Notes: generated from the sequence alone by a model not told the origin. Positions 8,394 through 17,620 are shown, counted from the stretch's first letter. The stretch: 38,747 nucleotides of DNA from JBPEWY01 sp052032225 (GCA_052032225.1 JBPEWY010000049.1:1-38747); one strand, 5' to 3'. Numbers and translations: made by a program.

Positions 8394-9557
8394 TCACTTT
8401 AAATTCTGAAGAATAAAATCTATTCTATTATTTGTGTTTTCGTTTTGTAAAAAACTTTTAGTGTAATAATCGCCTTTATTTGCTAAACCTAATTGTTGCA
8501 TTTTTTTAATAATTGGCGTGTATTTCATGTTTACTTTTCCGGTAAGTAAAACTTTTAAATCTTCATTGTTGGTGTAATAATTGTATATTTTTTTAAGTCC
8601 GCTTAAATACAAATGATCTTTGGTAAAACCTCCTCCTCTGTGCACTCGCAAGGTAATTTTAAAGGCATCATCTTTATTAAGTTTATACTGATTATGAATT
8701 AAATCAAAAGTATCAGAAAAACTATATCCTTTTAACAGACTGTTCACTGCTATAACTCTATAGGCTAATTCCTTGAGCCTTTTTAGGGTTAAGGCACCAC
8801 TCATATACTCACTAAAAACAGCTAGTCCTTCTTGAGTTTCTACATTCTTAGGAAAACCGTTAGAAAATATTTTTAGCGGATGGTTTATACCATTAAATGT
8901 AGTTACTAAGTGAACACCAATTTCGTGATTAGCCAACGTTTTTAGTTGGTTTTCATTAAAAGTAGCATTCTTTTTTATTAGAAGCGTTTGAGTACTGTTA
9001 CTAACCATTGCTTCGGCAGTAATATGCGTAGCAAGCTTTATATGTAACGGAAAGTTGTATTGCGCAGAAAATGCTTCAAAATAGTTTTTTGCTTCTTCTG
9101 CAGTGAAAATTTTGTTAGAATTATGCTCTGTTTCATCATCTTCAAAATGTAAAATAAATTTAGCGTTTTCAACATCGCGCTCATTAGGTGTGCCGTAGGC
9201 CCTAAGGCTATTGTAATAAAATTCTTTTCCTTGACCAATAGTATTTATACACTGTATTACATTGGCATAATAGTAAATAACATCTTCATATAGTGATGCA
9301 ATTTGTTCGTCTTCTATTTTTTCTAATTGTTGCGAAAAAAATAGCCTTTGTAGCGTAAATGGATTGAATTTTAGCTTTGGATACTTAAAATCCGGATTGT
9401 ATAAATATCTTGATGCAAAAAAACGTTGTTTTTCTTTTTCTACATTTATAGGATTAATATAACTAAGTAGCTCTATTTTTTTAACTAGGTTATCTAGATT
9501 AGCATCTACTTCAAATAAATATTGATAGGTTTTTGTGAGGTCTTGCGTTTGTATCAT
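8394..9557 (-). CDS. DUF1704 / QEGLA-motif metallopeptidase-like protein
   Basis: Member of the family annotated as flavohemoglobin expression-modulating QEGLA protein or tyrosine/phenylalanine carboxypeptidase domain (DUF1704). The 387-residue protein carries the zinc motif HEIGVH (H211, E212, H216, an HExxxH form) and the QEGLA motif at residues 242-246, whose glutamate is the likely third ligand. Eukaryotic relatives (MATCAP) remove the C-terminal tyrosine of tubulin. The bacterial substrate is unknown. There is no signal peptide, so it is cytoplasmic. I chose the ATG at 9557 because it forms an ATGA overlap with the amidohydrolase stop; a TTG two codons upstream is less likely. It is the last gene of a three-gene overlapping unit. 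Confidence 0.9.
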   Translation of the reverse strand: MIQTQDLTKTYQYLFEVDANLDNLVKKIELLSYINPINVEKEKQRFFASRYLYNPDFKYPKLKFNPFTLQRLFFSQQLEKIEDEQIASLYEDVIYYYANVIQCINTIGQGKEFYYNSLRAYGTPNERDVENAKFILHFEDDETEHNSNKIFTAEEAKNYFEAFSAQYNFPLHIKLATHITAEAMVSNSTQTLLIKKNATFNENQLKTLANHEIGVHLVTTFNGINHPLKIFSNGFPKNVETQEGLAVFSEYMSGALTLKRLKELAYRVIAVNSLLKGYSFSDTFDLIHNQYKLNKDDAFKITLRVHRGGGFTKDHLYLSGLKKIYNYYTNNEDLKVLLTGKVNMKYTPIIKKMQQLGLANKGDYYTKSFLQNENTNNRIDFILQNLK

Positions 9558-10384
9558 GAACAAAATGCTTTCTTAAATTCTTGGGCATGTTTTGGTAACA
9601 GCACTTTTAATTGGCTTTCTACAGCCTTAACAACTTCAGGATAAATAATGTAGTTTTCTTCATCGCAATAAACTTTAGCTATTTCTGTTGCCAACACTAA
9701 GGTATTATTAAAATGATTAGTTATGTATTTTAAAAAATAACCATTACCATGAAAAGTATCGTTAATTTTTGCTGTGTTTACAATATTGTTGGGCAGCTTA
9801 ATAGACGCTAAATAATTGCACCAGCGTTCAATTTCATCAGCAAACTTTTTTGTGTTTATGTTAACCGTTCCTAAGTTCCATGTGGGCACTTCTCTATCCC
9901 ATCGTTTCCAGTTATAGCTATGCATATCGTAAACAACTACTGCGCCATGAATACTTTCAAGTTGCTTTATTAAAGCATGAACAACCTTGTAAAAATTGGT
10001 ATGCTTTGCTAAACTTTTATCTATAGCTGATTTTGACAAGGGCTTTTTCCACAACTGTTTACCCCAAGCATCTGAATAAATTGCAGATTCCGGTGGCCTG
10101 TTTAAATCGTACTCAAATCGAGAGTCGCACCCTGCAATTACAATAGGATGAGATTGCACCATTTGTTTGGTACAAGGATCTTCTTCGTACCAACGTTCGT
10201 ATTCTGTATGCATGCAGTTATCCCAAAGCTCTTTTCTAAATTGATGTCCGTCGTGTACCGCTCCGCAAACATAATGCTCGTAAGCCTCAATTTTTATAGT
10301 AAATGAATAATCTGCAGCTACAGCTTCGAACGTTTTTTGTTGCGTTATGTTTTTAATAATCTCTTCTATGCTAAACTTACGCAT
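9554..10384 (-). CDS. N-formylglutamate amidohydrolase-like enzyme
   Basis: Zinc amidohydrolase family (FGase), 276 residues. In histidine breakdown the family hydrolyses N-formyl-L-glutamate to glutamate and formate, but there are no hut genes here, so the natural substrate is probably different. Visible motifs are HDGH at residues 44-47, CDSRFEYDLNRP at 86-97, the YDMHSYN segment at 152-158 with its metal-binding D/H pair, and FHGNGY near residue 213. No signal peptide is present. Its ATG overlaps the stop of the ATP-grasp gene by 8 bases, and its own stop overlaps the ATG of the DUF1704 gene, so stoichiometric translation is likely. Confidence 0.88.
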   Translation of the reverse strand: MRKFSIEEIIKNITQQKTFEAVAADYSFTIKIEAYEHYVCGAVHDGHQFRKELWDNCMHTEYERWYEEDPCTKQMVQSHPIVIAGCDSRFEYDLNRPPESAIYSDAWGKQLWKKPLSKSAIDKSLAKHTNFYKVVHALIKQLESIHGAVVVYDMHSYNWKRWDREVPTWNLGTVNINTKKFADEIERWCNYLASIKLPNNIVNTAKINDTFHGNGYFLKYITNHFNNTLVLATEIAKVYCDEENYIIYPEVVKAVESQLKVLLPKHAQEFKKAFCS

Positions 10385-11408
10385 CTTCTACCGTCTTACG
10401 TAATCTGGTTAACCTATCAAAAGCACTAACTCGTTGTTGAACATGGCTTTCAAGAAAATCTATTACTTTTTCTTGTAAACGTGTTTTATAAACTTTATTC
10501 ATGTAGGTTATTCCACCCGGACTCATAACATTAACTTCTATTAGCTTTCCTCCTATTACATCAATCCCTACAAAATATAAACCATCTTTAACCAATTTTG
10601 GTCCAATGGCTTTGCATAATTCTTTTTCTTTTTTGGTTAGCGTATGTTTTTGAACGGTACCTCCGGCAGAAACATTAGACCGGTGATCGTCTTTTCCGGG
10701 AACACGCTTCATAGCGCCTATGGGTTTACCGTTTAGTATAAGTATTCTAACGTCTCCTTCTTCTGCACCTTCTATATATTCTTGTAAAATCACATAGTTT
10801 GATGTGCCATCGGCATTTGTTATATAAAAATCAAGTAAAGAGTTTATACTTGACATTGCCGACTTTTCTATTAATATAACCCCTGAACCACCATATCCGT
10901 TAAGTGGTTTTAAAATCATTTTATCTGTTTTAGACTCTCTAATTTGCCTGATTAAATAGTCTTTGTTTTTAGAGACATGCGTTACCGGAATAATATCATT
11001 GTTAGGATCAACAAATGCAGCCGTATATAGTTTGTTGTTAGCTTCTCGAAGCCCTTCTACCGAGTTTACAATAAAAACATCGTGCTTAACAGAATCTAAA
11101 AAGTTAAGCATAATTGGATCTAACGGTGGGTTGGCTCGCATAAAAATTACATCAAAACCCGCCAACGGAAGCATCTCTTCTCTGAAAGTTGCTTTATTAT
11201 AAAAAGATTTTAAGGAACTGGGCACCTTTTCTGCCCTGTTTATAACACTACAAAAAGCATGCGCTACACTGTTTCTTATGGTTAAGTTATATGGGGTACA
11301 CGTAGCTACGCCATGACCACGTTTACAACATTCATGAATTAACGCTAATGTAGTATCGTTATCTGGATCTACTTGCTCCCAAGGATACATTAAAAAGCAA
11401 ATATTCAT
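10377..11408 (-). CDS. glutathione-synthetase-like ATP-grasp ligase
   Basis: ATP-dependent carboxylate-amine ligase of 343 residues with a prokaryotic glutathione synthetase layout: an N-terminal pre-ATP-grasp domain (about 1-120) and an ATP-grasp domain. The domain shows K167, a glycine-rich loop at 170-177 (NGYGGSGV), R221, and the metal/ATP residues D283, E291 and N293 in the IEVNVMSPGGI segment. It would activate a carboxylate as acyl phosphate and join it to an amine. Glutathione synthesis proper would need a gamma-glutamylcysteine ligase, and none is in view, so I do not call it gshB. It is the first gene of the trio with the amidohydrolase and DUF1704 peptidase. A weak box (TAATTTTA, 11431-11438) lies upstream; read-through from the symporter is possible. 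Confidence 0.88.
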   Translation of the reverse strand: MNICFLMYPWEQVDPDNDTTLALIHECCKRGHGVATCTPYNLTIRNSVAHAFCSVINRAEKVPSSLKSFYNKATFREEMLPLAGFDVIFMRANPPLDPIMLNFLDSVKHDVFIVNSVEGLREANNKLYTAAFVDPNNDIIPVTHVSKNKDYLIRQIRESKTDKMILKPLNGYGGSGVILIEKSAMSSINSLLDFYITNADGTSNYVILQEYIEGAEEGDVRILILNGKPIGAMKRVPGKDDHRSNVSAGGTVQKHTLTKKEKELCKAIGPKLVKDGLYFVGIDVIGGKLIEVNVMSPGGITYMNKVYKTRLQEKVIDFLESHVQQRVSAFDRLTRLRKTVEDA

Positions 11409-11442
11409 ACTTAACGTTTTGGTTAGTTATTAAAATTACAAA

Positions 11443-12768
11443 CTATTTTACTTCGTCGTAATGATCATCCCATTCTTTTGGGTGTGGTTCTCCTAATTTT
11501 CCAACCGATTTACCCACAACCATAGATACTGTTGCGTCTCCGGTTACATTAACTACCGTTCTGCACATATCTAACGGCCTATCTACAGCAAAAATTAATG
11601 CTAATCCAATAGCTAATTTATCTGCAGGAAAACCAACTGCTTCTAACACAATTACTAACATTACCATTCCGGCTCCCGGCACAGCAGCAGATCCGATAGA
11701 AGCTAATAATGCTGTAAGAACTATCATTAGTTGAGCAGTTAAATCTAAATCATGCCCAAGGGCTTGCGATATAAATACGGCTGCAACTCCTTGGTATAAA
11801 CTAGTTCCGTCCATATTAATAGTTGCCCCTACAGGTAATACAAAACTTGAAACCTCTTTATCAACACCAATATGCTCTTCTACACGCTCCATAGTTACCG
11901 GCAAGGTGGCTGCACTTGAACTGGTAGAAAAAGCTAATAATTGCGCCGGACTAATCTCTTTTAAAAACCAAAACGGATTTTTTTTCGTGTAAACAGTTAC
12001 CACTAAACTGTAAAATACAATCATTATAAATAAGCCTAACACAACTACTCCTGCATATTTTAATAATGCATACAACAAGTCTGGATCACCAGATGTTACT
12101 ACTACATTAGCTAATAAAGCAAATACAGCTACAGGCGCTGTAAGCATTATTAAATCTACCATTTTAAGCACAACCTCATTAAGAGAGTCGAAAAAATCTT
12201 TTAATGGCTTGGCATTCTTCTCTCCTATTAAAAGCATAGAAATTCCGAAGAAAATAGTAAAGAATATAACCTGAAGCATTAAAGTGTTATCACTCATAGC
12301 GGCAATGGCATTGTCAGGCACCATATCTACAACAAATTGTAACGGACCGCTTTCTTTTTGTTTAGATGCCTCGGCTATTTTTGATTGTACGCTACTATCG
12401 TTAGCATACGTTTGGGTGAGTTTTGCAATAGTATCATCAGACACTCCATCTCCGGGTTTTGTAACATTTACCAATAATAAACCAATAGTAATTGCAATTA
12501 CGGTGGTAAAAACATATACAATTATGGTTCTGAGCCCTATGTCTCTAAACTTAGATATGTCTTTTAAATCTGAAATACCTTTTATTAACGAAGCTAAAAT
12601 TAGAGGGATGGCTATTAATTTTAATAGTTTTACAAAGATGGTCCCGAAAGGTGAAATCCAATCTACAATAAACTCTTTTCCTCCGTTAAATCCGGACATT
12701 ATAAATCCGAAAATAACTCCAATTAACATTCCTATTAAAATTTGCCAGTGTAGTGCAATTTTTCTCAT
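11443..12768 (-). CDS. dicarboxylate/amino acid:cation symporter (DAACS family)
   Basis: Inner-membrane sodium- or proton-coupled carrier of the GltP/DctA/GltPh type, 441 residues, which takes up glutamate, aspartate or C4-dicarboxylates. Hydrophobic helices run from the N-terminus. The first re-entrant loop carries the serine-rich SSSAATLPV signature near residue 280. The NMDGTSLY motif near residue 316, in TM7, is the ion/substrate site. Near residue 395 the MCRTVVNVTGDA segment carries the arginine and aspartate that in family members choose between acidic amino acids and dicarboxylates. This suggests an acidic amino-acid or dicarboxylate substrate but does not separate them. Only 34 bases separate it from the ATP-grasp gene downstream. 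Confidence 0.93.
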   Translation of the reverse strand: MRKIALHWQILIGMLIGVIFGFIMSGFNGGKEFIVDWISPFGTIFVKLLKLIAIPLILASLIKGISDLKDISKFRDIGLRTIIVYVFTTVIAITIGLLLVNVTKPGDGVSDDTIAKLTQTYANDSSVQSKIAEASKQKESGPLQFVVDMVPDNAIAAMSDNTLMLQVIFFTIFFGISMLLIGEKNAKPLKDFFDSLNEVVLKMVDLIMLTAPVAVFALLANVVVTSGDPDLLYALLKYAGVVVLGLFIMIVFYSLVVTVYTKKNPFWFLKEISPAQLLAFSTSSSAATLPVTMERVEEHIGVDKEVSSFVLPVGATINMDGTSLYQGVAAVFISQALGHDLDLTAQLMIVLTALLASIGSAAVPGAGMVMLVIVLEAVGFPADKLAIGLALIFAVDRPLDMCRTVVNVTGDATVSMVVGKSVGKLGEPHPKEWDDHYDEVK

Positions 12769-12822
12769 TCGTTTAGGTTATTTAGTTGATTTTGTTTTAG
12801 ATAAATAGTATTTCAAATAAAA

Positions 12823-12849
12823 CAAATACCAATTTGCAATTGGTATTTG
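12823..12849 (-). terminator. inverted repeat, probable terminator after aroC
   Basis: Perfect 12-bp arms (CAAATACCAATT and AATTGGTATTTG) enclose a 3-base spacer. On the minus strand the hairpin is followed by TTTTATTT and lies 75 bases past the aroC stop, ahead of the symporter gene. The stem is AT-rich, so termination may be partial. An operator role is the alternative. Confidence 0.5.
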
Positions 12850-12923
12850 ATAAATTTTTGCCAAAAAGTAATGATTTTATGGGGTAAAAAAAAATGTAAG
12901 TATAAAGGCTACGCCTAAAACTT

Positions 12924-13988
12924 TTATTTACTGTTTACTTTTTGTAATAAATAAAAATCTGCTAAAACTAAGGCTGCCATTGCTTCTACAATAGGCACCG
13001 CTCTTGGCACAACACAAGGATCGTGCCTGCCTTTTCCTTGCATAGTTACTTTATTACCTTGATTATCTATTGTTTGTTGGTCTTGCATAATGGTTGCAAC
13101 AGGCTTAAAAGCAACTCTAAAATAAATATCCATGCCGTTACTTATACCTCCTTGAATACCACCACTTAAATTAGTTTTTGTAGTGCCATCTGTATTAAAT
13201 AAATCATTGTGCTCACTACCTCTCATTCTGGAGCCACAAAAACCACTCCCGTACTCAAATCCCTTAACCGCATTAATAGACAACATGGCTTTTCCTAATT
13301 GGGCGTGCAGCTTATTAAAAACAGGCTCTCCCAATCCTACCGGAACATTTTGGATTACGCAAGTAACTGTACCACCAACCGTATCACCTTCTTTACGAAT
13401 TTGTTTTATAAAAGTTTCCATTTTAGCAGCAGTTTCTGGATCCGGACATCTAACCGGGTTTGTTTCTATCTTGCTAAAATCTAATTCTTGATACGGCTTC
13501 TCTAAAAATATATCACCAACCGACGACACAAAGGCATTAATTTTTACTGTGCTTAACAACTGTTTTGCAATAGCTCCGGCTACTACCCTACACGCTGTTT
13601 CTCTGGCAGAACTTCTACCGCCACCTCTGTAATCTCTAATCCCGTATTTTTTATCGTACACATAATCTGCATGGCTTGGTCTGTACTGATCTTTTATATG
13701 CGAGTAGTCTTTAGATTTTTGATTGGTGTTTTTTATTATAAACCCTATGGGAGCTCCGGTAGTTTTACCTTCAAAAATTCCCGATAAAAACTCAACGGTA
13801 TCCGGTTCTTTACGTTGTGTTACTATTGCAGATTGTCCCGGTTTTCTTCTATTAAGCTCTTCTTGTATTGCATTTAAATTTAGGGGTATTCCGGCCGGAC
13901 AGCCGTCTATAACCCCTCCAATCGCGGGTCCGTGCGACTCTCCGAATGTGGTTACTTTAAACAGTGTTCCAAAGGTGTTTCCTGCCAT
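12924..13988 (-). CDS. aroC: chorismate synthase
   Basis: Last enzyme of the shikimate pathway. It converts 5-enolpyruvylshikimate-3-phosphate to chorismate with reduced FMN as cofactor. The complete protein of 354 residues is of normal length. Family signatures are present: GESHGPAIGGVIDGCPAG at residues 16-33, the RPSHADY segment near residue 106 followed by GIRDYRGGGRSSARET near 116, and the C-terminal KGRHDPCVVPRAVPI segment. It is cytoplasmic and tetrameric in known cases. No other aro gene is adjacent, so it stands as a single transcription unit with its own promoter box at 14003-14010. Confidence 0.98.
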   Translation of the reverse strand: MAGNTFGTLFKVTTFGESHGPAIGGVIDGCPAGIPLNLNAIQEELNRRKPGQSAIVTQRKEPDTVEFLSGIFEGKTTGAPIGFIIKNTNQKSKDYSHIKDQYRPSHADYVYDKKYGIRDYRGGGRSSARETACRVVAGAIAKQLLSTVKINAFVSSVGDIFLEKPYQELDFSKIETNPVRCPDPETAAKMETFIKQIRKEGDTVGGTVTCVIQNVPVGLGEPVFNKLHAQLGKAMLSINAVKGFEYGSGFCGSRMRGSEHNDLFNTDGTTKTNLSGGIQGGISNGMDIYFRVAFKPVATIMQDQQTIDNQGNKVTMQGKGRHDPCVVPRAVPIVEAMAALVLADFYLLQKVNSK

Positions 13989-14002
13989 AAAAGGTGTTTT
14001 AG

Positions 14003-14010
14003 CAAATGTA
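14003..14010 (-). promoter_or_regulatory. TAnnTTTG -7 promoter box for aroC
   Basis: The minus strand reads TACATTTG, an exact consensus match that ends 14 bases before the aroC ATG at 13988. Confidence 0.6.
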
Positions 14011-14081
14011 AGTTTTTATATAGTAACAAAAAACTTGATTATTCTTCACAATTAAAATTACTCTCTTGTAAAAAATGCTAC

Positions 14082-16988
14082 TTATTTTAATGCTTCTTTT
14101 AAAATGGTAATAGGATGTTTTGCGAGTTTTTTTGTGCCATCAAAAATTTGATGTCTGCAACTTGTTCCATTAGCCGCTATCTCTACATTAGACGATGCAT
14201 TTGCAACACTCTTAAAAAGACGTAATTCACCAATTTTCATGCTTATGTTATAGTGTTCTTTTTCGTACCCAAAAGAACCTGCCATACCACAACAACCAGA
14301 GTTTATTAAGGTAACATTATAATTTTTGGGAAGGTTTAATGCATTAAAAGTTACTTGCTGATTACTTAAAGCTTTTTGATGGCAGTGGTTATGAATTTTA
14401 ATGGTTTTATGATTATCTGTAAACTGCTCTGAAGAAATGTTCCTAATTGCAATTTGATTGTCTAAAAACTCTTCAATTAAAAATGTATTATTTGCTATTT
14501 GTTGTGCTTTATCTTTATGTGTTGCCAATCTTAAATATTCATCTCTAAAGCTAAGTATGGCAGAGGGTTCTATGCCAACAAAAACTGTTTGAGAATTAAT
14601 TATGTTGTAAAGTGCTTTGCAATTTTTATCTGCAATTTTCTTTGCCTGTTTTAAAAAACCTTTCGAAATAAAAGTACGTCCGCTTTCTCCAAAATACAAC
14701 TCTACATTATACCCCAAACGGCATAATAGTGTAATAGCATCTGCTCCCACTTTAGTATCTAAATAGTGTGTAAACTCATCTATAAATAAAATAATATTGA
14801 TTGGTTGATGCACTTTATTTTGTGCTTTACGTAAGTGAGCCTTAAAATTAAAATTGCTCACTTCGGGAAGTGAACGCTCCGGAGCAATTTGCACTATTTT
14901 TTTTAAGATTGAAGCGGTAAATTTTGTTCGATAAATAGTATTGGTAAGCCCCGGAATTAGCGAGGCTATTTTGTTTATTTGGGTGTTGTAAGCAAAGAGA
15001 ACGTCTCTAATGGGCCTTCTTTTAGATTGGTAATACTGATACTGCATTTCTGCCTTTAATGTGGCCATGTCTATATTACTGGGGCATTCACTTGCACATG
15101 CTTTACAGCTTAAACACAAATCCAGCACTTCTTTAAGCTCTTTACTTTTAAACGCGTTATTAGAAGTAGGATGCGTTAAAAATTCACGCAGTGCATTTGC
15201 ACGAGCTCTTGTAGTATCTTTTTCATTTTTAGTAGCATGGTAACTTGGGCACATAGTGCCATTGCTTTTATGTGTTTTTCTGCAATCTCCACTACCGTTG
15301 CATTGTTCTACAGCTCTAAGAACACCTTGAGTATCAGAAAAATCAAGAAAAGTATTTATTATAGGCTCTTTCCTGTCTGGTTGGTAACGCAAGTTTTCAT
15401 CAATAGGATAAAAGTTTACAATTTTACCGGGATTAAAAATGTAATTAGGATCAAAAACTTGTTTTATAGATGTAACTAGTTTATAGTTGTTCGGTCCAAT
15501 CATATACTCAATACATCCAGACCTAACTATACCATCACCATGCTCGCCACTCATAGATCCGTTGTATTTTTTGACCAATTTAGCTACATCAAACGTTATT
15601 TTTTTAAAAAGCGTTACATCTTCTTTCTTTTTTAAATTTAAAACAGGCCTTAAATGAAGCTCACCCGCTCCCGCATGTGCATAATAAACTGCTTGTTGCT
15701 TGAAGTTTTGCATAAGTTTAGAAAACTCATCTATATAATTGGCCAAATCTTCTAAAGCAACTGCCGTATCTTCTATACAAGCTACCGCTTTTTTATCGCC
15801 AACCATATTCCCTAACAGTCCTAAACCGGCTTTGCGTAATTCTAAAGCTTTTGTAATATCATCTTCATATAAACAGGGTTGTGCATAACTATTTGTTTCT
15901 TTAGTGAGTGTTTGCAATAATGCTATTTTGTTTTGTTCTAACGTTTTTTTATCGTCAGCTCTAAGCTCTAGTAGTAGTATAGCTTTAGGATCACCTTCTA
16001 TAAAAAACCTGTTTTTAGCTTGAGCTCTATTATTTTTTGTGCAATCTAGTATAACCTTATCCATCATTTCACAACTGTATAAATTGTGTTTCATAACAGG
16101 CATAACAGCTTTACAGCAGTCATTTATACTTTTAAAATGTGCTGCAATCATAACACTATTCTCTGGCGGAAGCGTATTTAGTTGCAATTTTATAGCCGTT
16201 ATAAAAGCTAGTGTACCCTCGCTACCACACAATAACTTGCTCATGTTAAATGCCTTTTTATGTAAAAAGGGCTCCATGGCTATAAGCTCATCTAAAGCGT
16301 AGCCTGTATTACGTCTGTGAATAGAGGGTTTTGGAAACTCCCGTAAAATTTCTTCTTGTACCGTTTTATTCTGTAACGTTTTATGAATATGGTTGTATAT
16401 ATTGCCTTCTAATGTTTGTAATTTAGTTTTCTGCAAGAATTGCTCGGCAGAAAGTTCAGAGAAAGTAACCTCACTCCCATCACTTAAAATAGCCTCTAAA
16501 CTAATTACTTTATCTCGGGTAACACCATATTTTATAGAGGTAGTTCCGCTAGAATTATTGCCAACCATCCCTCCTATCATACATCTGTTAGAAGTTGATG
16601 TATTCGGACCAAAAAACAAGCCGTATGGTTTTAAAACTAAATTAAGTTCGTCTCTTATTACACCGGGTTGTACCGTTACGGTTTTATTTTTAGTATCTAT
16701 ATCCAAGATTTTAGTAAAGTGTTTAGAGACATCAACCACTATACCATCACCAACACATTGTCCGGCTAAAGATGTTCCGGCTGCTCTGGGTATAAGTCCT
16801 ATTTTATGTTTAGTTGCAAAGTCTATTAAAACTTTTAAATCGGTTTTATCTTTAGGATATGCAACAGCCAAAGGTTTTTTTCTGTAAACAGATGCATCTG
16901 TAGCATAAATTGCTCTGTGTAAACTATCTGTAAAAATTGAACCTTTAAGGGTGTTTTGAAGCTCTAAAAAATCTTCTTTAGCAATCAT
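14082..16988 (-). CDS. FAD-binding and Fe-S oxidoreductase (D-2-hydroxyacid dehydrogenase type)
   Basis: A 968-residue fusion of a GlcD-like flavoprotein and a GlpC/LutA-like Fe-S part, similar to YdiJ and D-lactate dehydrogenases that pass electrons to quinone. The FAD_binding_4 domain is at about 30-210 (PRAAGTSLAGQ, then GNNSSGTTS). The FAD-oxidase C domain is at about 230-525 and includes a GEHGDGIVR segment with substrate-binding type residues. A cysteine set lies near residues 562-580. CLSCKACASECP near residue 627 is a 4Fe-4S motif. A CCG-type region near residues 865-905 includes HNHCHQK and SGCCGMAGSF. D-2-hydroxyglutarate and D-lactate are both reasonable substrates and cannot be separated here. 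It is divergent from the outer-membrane protein gene; its promoter is not clear. Confidence 0.88.
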   Translation of the reverse strand: MIAKEDFLELQNTLKGSIFTDSLHRAIYATDASVYRKKPLAVAYPKDKTDLKVLIDFATKHKIGLIPRAAGTSLAGQCVGDGIVVDVSKHFTKILDIDTKNKTVTVQPGVIRDELNLVLKPYGLFFGPNTSTSNRCMIGGMVGNNSSGTTSIKYGVTRDKVISLEAILSDGSEVTFSELSAEQFLQKTKLQTLEGNIYNHIHKTLQNKTVQEEILREFPKPSIHRRNTGYALDELIAMEPFLHKKAFNMSKLLCGSEGTLAFITAIKLQLNTLPPENSVMIAAHFKSINDCCKAVMPVMKHNLYSCEMMDKVILDCTKNNRAQAKNRFFIEGDPKAILLLELRADDKKTLEQNKIALLQTLTKETNSYAQPCLYEDDITKALELRKAGLGLLGNMVGDKKAVACIEDTAVALEDLANYIDEFSKLMQNFKQQAVYYAHAGAGELHLRPVLNLKKKEDVTLFKKITFDVAKLVKKYNGSMSGEHGDGIVRSGCIEYMIGPNNYKLVTSIKQVFDPNYIFNPGKIVNFYPIDENLRYQPDRKEPIINTFLDFSDTQGVLRAVEQCNGSGDCRKTHKSNGTMCPSYHATKNEKDTTRARANALREFLTHPTSNNAFKSKELKEVLDLCLSCKACASECPSNIDMATLKAEMQYQYYQSKRRPIRDVLFAYNTQINKIASLIPGLTNTIYRTKFTASILKKIVQIAPERSLPEVSNFNFKAHLRKAQNKVHQPINIILFIDEFTHYLDTKVGADAITLLCRLGYNVELYFGESGRTFISKGFLKQAKKIADKNCKALYNIINSQTVFVGIEPSAILSFRDEYLRLATHKDKAQQIANNTFLIEEFLDNQIAIRNISSEQFTDNHKTIKIHNHCHQKALSNQQVTFNALNLPKNYNVTLINSGCCGMAGSFGYEKEHYNISMKIGELRLFKSVANASSNVEIAANGTSCRHQIFDGTKKLAKHPITILKEALK

Positions 16989-17015
16989 TTAACAATTTAT
17001 TAACATCTTAACCAG

Positions 17016-17023
17016 TACATTTG
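17016..17023 (+). promoter_or_regulatory. TAnnTTTG -7 promoter box
   Basis: TACATTTG lies 39 bases before the ATG at 17063 and is an exact consensus match, giving a leader of about 30 bases. Confidence 0.6.
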
Positions 17024-17062
17024 GTAGTAAATTATAACAAAGAACTTTAAAAATTGAGATTT

Positions 17063-17548
17063 ATGAAAAAGTATTTTATAGGATTTTTGTTTATTCTTGG
17101 TGTTATTAGTTTTAGTAACGCACAAGAAATCTCTAAAAATGCATTAGGGCTTAGATTAGGAGATAGCGATGGTTTTGGTGCAGAAATATCGTACCAAACC
17201 GCTTTGACTTCAGATACAAGATTGGAATTTGATTTAGGATGGAGAGACGGTAAAAATTACAGTGCATACAAACTAGTAGGTTTACATCAATGGGTTATGC
17301 CATTAGATGGTAATTTTAATTGGTATGTTGGTGCCGGTGCCGGTATTGGTAATTGGAGTTGGGATAATGATTTTCCGGGCGATGATGATGATGGTGTGTT
17401 TGCGCTATTAGCCGGAGATATTGGTATTGAATATAATTTTGATATACCGTTGCTTATTTCGTTAGATTTTAGACCAGAATTAGGATTAAGCAATTTTAAC
17501 AATGATGTAGATTTTGATATAGCTCTTGGGCTTAGATATCAATTCTAA
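17063..17548 (+). CDS. small outer-membrane beta-barrel-like protein
   Basis: Secreted protein of 161 residues. It starts with a Sec signal peptide (MKKYFIGFLFILGVISFSNA, cleavage before QE). After that come alternating strand-like segments with aromatic and glycine residues, an acidic GDDDDG loop near residue 110, and a terminal phenylalanine (LGLRYQF) as in outer-membrane barrels. I recognise no named family; it resembles short Bacteroidota porin-family proteins of unknown function. The start is the ATG at 17063, because the in-frame TTG three codons earlier would only lengthen the signal peptide. It is a single-gene unit with a promoter box upstream and a strong terminator 16 bases downstream. 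Confidence 0.75.
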   Translation: MKKYFIGFLFILGVISFSNAQEISKNALGLRLGDSDGFGAEISYQTALTSDTRLEFDLGWRDGKNYSAYKLVGLHQWVMPLDGNFNWYVGAGAGIGNWSWDNDFPGDDDDGVFALLAGDIGIEYNFDIPLLISLDFRPELGLSNFNNDVDFDIALGLRYQF

Positions 17549-17564
17549 ACATCAATAATAAAAT

Positions 17565-17596
17565 AAAAAAGCCTCACGCTTTTGTGAGGCTTTTTT
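17565..17596 (+). terminator. intrinsic terminator, probably bidirectional
   Basis: Stem GCCTCAC (17571-17577) pairs with GTGAGGC (17584-17590) around a 6-base loop. Six A residues precede it and six T residues follow, so it can work on both strands. It ends the outer-membrane protein transcript. Confidence 0.9.
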
Positions 17597-17612
17597 ATTA
17601 GCCCGAGTTTAT

Positions 17613-17620
17613 TACATTTG
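17613..17620 (+). promoter_or_regulatory. TAnnTTTG -7 promoter box
   Basis: TACATTTG starts 17 bases after the T-run of the preceding terminator and ends 24 bases before the ATG at 17645, so the lipoprotein gene has its own promoter. Confidence 0.65.

Noticed and set aside
8394..11408. Reading the trio as histidine degradation or classical glutathione synthesis
   Set aside because: No hutH/U/I or gamma-glutamylcysteine ligase gene is present, and DUF1704 does not belong to either pathway.
12284..12808. 174-codon open frame on the plus strand opposite the symporter
   Set aside because: It mirrors the transmembrane gene on the other strand; hydrophobic composition and lack of any motif or promoter mark it as a shadow frame.
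16393..16887. 164-codon open frame opposite the FAD dehydrogenase
   Set aside because: It lies wholly inside a well-supported 968-residue gene on the other strand and shows no family motif.
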